Assembly (NCBI GenBank): GCA_002494135.1
Contig: DLBG01000026.1
Location: 1-7,661 of the forward strand
DNA from: Lachnospiraceae bacterium UBA7027
Lineage (GTDB): Bacteria > Bacillota > Clostridia > Lachnospirales > Lachnospiraceae
Direction: 5' to 3'
DNA length: 7,661 nucleotides
The translations under genes and the position numbers were made by a program. This document shows positions 6,045-7,661 of the stretch, in pieces. A model generated the notes under the pieces. The model was not told where the DNA came from. It saw nothing but the letters and a program-made list of their open reading frames with translations, and ran no database searches. Positions within the stretch are counted from its first letter, which is position 1. Each line of letters begins with the position of its first letter.

Positions 6045-7661
6045 TTAAATATCAAGATTCTTAACAAATCTTGCGTTCTCTTCGATGAATTCACGTCTGG
6101 GCTCAACCTTGTCACCCATCAGAATGGTGAAGGTTAAATCGGTTTCGGATTCCACTTCTCCTTCCATGGTGACACGTTTTAAAATACGTCTTTCCGGATC
6201 CATGGTTGTCTCCCAGAGCTGCTCGGCATCCATTTCACCCAAACCTTTGTAGCGCTGGATTTTATTATTGGAATCACGTCCCACTTCGGCGAGGATATTG
6301 TTTAATTCATCGTCGGAGTATGCGTACCAGATTTTCTTATTCTTCTCGAGTTTATAAAGCGGAGGTGTTGCAAGATATACATGACCCTGTTTGATCAGTT
6401 CCGGCATGAACCGGTAAATAAAGGTTAAAAGCAGGGTGGAAATATGAGCACCGTCCACGTCGGCATCGGTCATGAGAATGATTTTATGATATCTTAACTT
6501 GGAAATATCGAAATCATCATGAATACCGGTACCGAAAGCGGTAATCATGGCTTTGATTTCCGCGTTGGCATAGATTTTATCCAGTCTTGCCTTTTCCACA
6601 TTCAGAATCTTACCGCGAAGAGGAAGGATAGCCTGCGTCGCACGGCTTCTTGCGGTCTTGGCGGAGCCGCCCGCGGAATCTCCCTCGACGATATAGATTT
6701 CGCAATTCTCGGGGTTCTTATCGGAACAGTCAGCCAGTTTTCCGGGAAGGGCCATGCCTTCGAGTGCGGTTTTTCTTCTGGTTAAATCTCTTGCCTTTCT
6801 GGCAGCTTCTCTCGCACGCTGTGCCAGAATGGATTTTTCACAGATAATCTTTGCGATTGCGGGATTCTGCTCCAGATAATACGTAAGCTGTTCACTGACA
6901 ACGGAATCCACTGCAATTCTTGCCTCGGAGTTTCCGAGTTTCTGCTTGGTCTGTCCTTCAAACTGAGGATCTTCGATTTTAACGGATATGATGGCGGTCA
7001 GACCTTCACGGATATCCTCACCGCTTAAATTTGCCTCGGTATCCTTTAAAAGTTTTGCACCTCTTGCATAATCATTGAATGTCTTCGTAAGCGCATTTCG
7101 AAATCCCGCAAGGTGAGTACCGCCTTCCGGAGTATTAATGTTGTTTACGAAGCTGTAGGTACTTTCGTTGAAGGAATCATTGTGCTGAATGGCAACTTCC
7201 ACATAAACACCGTTTTTATTTCCTTCAAAATATAAGACATCCTCATAAAGAGGGGTTTTACCCTTGTTTAAATATGAGACGAATTCCTTAATACCGCCTT
7301 CGTAATGGAAGGACACTTCCCTTCCTTCGTTTCTTTCATCCTTGAGGGAAATGCGGATTCCCTTGGTTAAGAAAGCCGTCTCACGAAGTCTGGTACGAAG
7401 AATGTCAAAATCGTAAACCGTGTCTTCGAAAATTTGCGGATCCGGAGAGAAAGTAACTTTCGTACCGGTCTTTTCGGGATCACAGGTTCCGATTTCTTTT
7501 AACGGATAACATACTTTACCGCGTTCATAACGTTGTTTGTATATAATACCGTCACGGCATACTTCCACTTCCAGCCAGGTGGAAAGTGCATTTACAACGG
7601 ATGCACCTACACCATGCAGACCGCCGGATACTTTGTATCCTCCGCCGCCGAATTTACCGCC
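6045..7661 (-). CDS. gyrB: DNA gyrase subunit B, 5'-truncated by window edge
   Basis: ATPase and Toprim subunit of DNA gyrase. The frame is open to the window edge at 7661; the GTG at 7568 is internal. 538 residues are visible, and alignment to E. coli by eye puts the first at about residue 101, so about 100 N-terminal residues (including the ATP-binding Glu/Asn motif) are missing. Visible residues 1-19 carry the ATP-lid sequence KFGGGGYKVSGGLHGVG, then the transducer domain with the ATP-contacting QTK lysine (237-239). The Toprim domain has EGDSAGGSA (326-334), PLRGKILNVEKA (347-358) and the metal-binding DADVDG (399-404), followed by IQRYKGLGEM. The protein lacks the roughly 165-residue insertion of proteobacterial GyrB, indicating the short Gram-positive-like form, and ends RFVKNLDI. 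Close ParE is the alternative, but adjacency to a gyrase-type GyrA decides for gyrB. It is the first visible gene of the minus-strand cluster; its promoter lies outside. Confidence 0.97.
   Translation of the reverse strand, partial: GGKFGGGGYKVSGGLHGVGASVVNALSTWLEVEVCRDGIIYKQRYERGKVCYPLKEIGTCDPEKTGTKVTFSPDPQIFEDTVYDFDILRTRLRETAFLTKGIRISLKDERNEGREVSFHYEGGIKEFVSYLNKGKTPLYEDVLYFEGNKNGVYVEVAIQHNDSFNESTYSFVNNINTPEGGTHLAGFRNALTKTFNDYARGAKLLKDTEANLSGEDIREGLTAIISVKIEDPQFEGQTKQKLGNSEARIAVDSVVSEQLTYYLEQNPAIAKIICEKSILAQRAREAARKARDLTRRKTALEGMALPGKLADCSDKNPENCEIYIVEGDSAGGSAKTARSRATQAILPLRGKILNVEKARLDKIYANAEIKAMITAFGTGIHDDFDISKLRYHKIILMTDADVDGAHISTLLLTFIYRFMPELIKQGHVYLATPPLYKLEKNKKIWYAYSDDELNNILAEVGRDSNNKIQRYKGLGEMDAEQLWETTMDPERRILKRVTMEGEVESETDLTFTILMGDKVEPRREFIEENARFVKNLDI

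Noticed and set aside
7566..7568. GTG at 7568 as the start of gyrB
   Set aside because: The frame continues to the window edge and encodes the conserved ATP-lid GGLHGVG segment, so the real start lies outside.
1..7661. A mobile element, CRISPR array, defence system, toxin-antitoxin pair or RNA gene
   Set aside because: No transposase or integrase, terminal repeats, spaced repeats, tRNA or rRNA-like sequence was seen; nearly all bases are explained by five recognisable housekeeping or transport genes.

Overview
The window is a dense, gene-rich piece of a bacterial chromosome with moderate G+C. It probably comes from a Clostridia/Lachnospiraceae-type Firmicute. The evidence for this is the short (non-proteobacterial) form of GyrB, a GyrA resembling those of Gram-positive bacteria with a long acidic tail, strong Shine-Dalgarno sequences such as AAGGAG, and a small DUF1624/HGSNAT-type membrane protein of a kind common in Firmicutes. 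The taxonomic placement is inference from protein character, not from a search.

Layout. (1) Bases 1-1208, plus strand: the 3' part of a sodium:solute symporter (SSS family) gene whose beginning lies left of the window. (2) Bases 1209-1309: a convergent intergenic gap with a perfect 12-bp hairpin that looks like a bidirectional terminator, followed by a 22-bp imperfect tandem duplication of its right arm. (3) Bases 1310-7661, minus strand, four genes read right to left: gyrB (5' end cut off by the window edge), gyrA, a seven-helix DUF1624/HGSNAT-like membrane acyltransferase, and a CPA2-type Na+/H+ antiporter.

The four minus-strand genes are packed with gaps of 18, 0 and 25 bases and show no obvious intervening promoter or strong terminator, so they may be co-transcribed. 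Between gyrA and the acyltransferase gene the stop and start codons abut (TAA-ATG), and the ribosome binding site lies inside the last Glu codons of gyrA. A hairpin just inside the acyltransferase gene could separate gyrase expression from that of the two membrane genes. gyrB-gyrA adjacency is often found next to dnaA-dnaN-recF near the replication origin, so oriC may lie to the right of this window; that cannot be seen here.

Functionally, GyrB and GyrA form the ATP-dependent DNA gyrase heterotetramer that introduces negative supercoils. The antiporter and the symporter both act on the membrane sodium/proton gradients, one exporting Na+ (or K+) in exchange for H+ and the other using inward Na+ flow to import a solute. 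No mobile element, CRISPR array, RNA gene or convincing new system was found. The points worth a second look are small: the gene-junction architecture, the terminator-arm duplication, the heptad-repeat tail of the antiporter, the glycine at the GyrA quinolone position, and two GyrA-box motifs.
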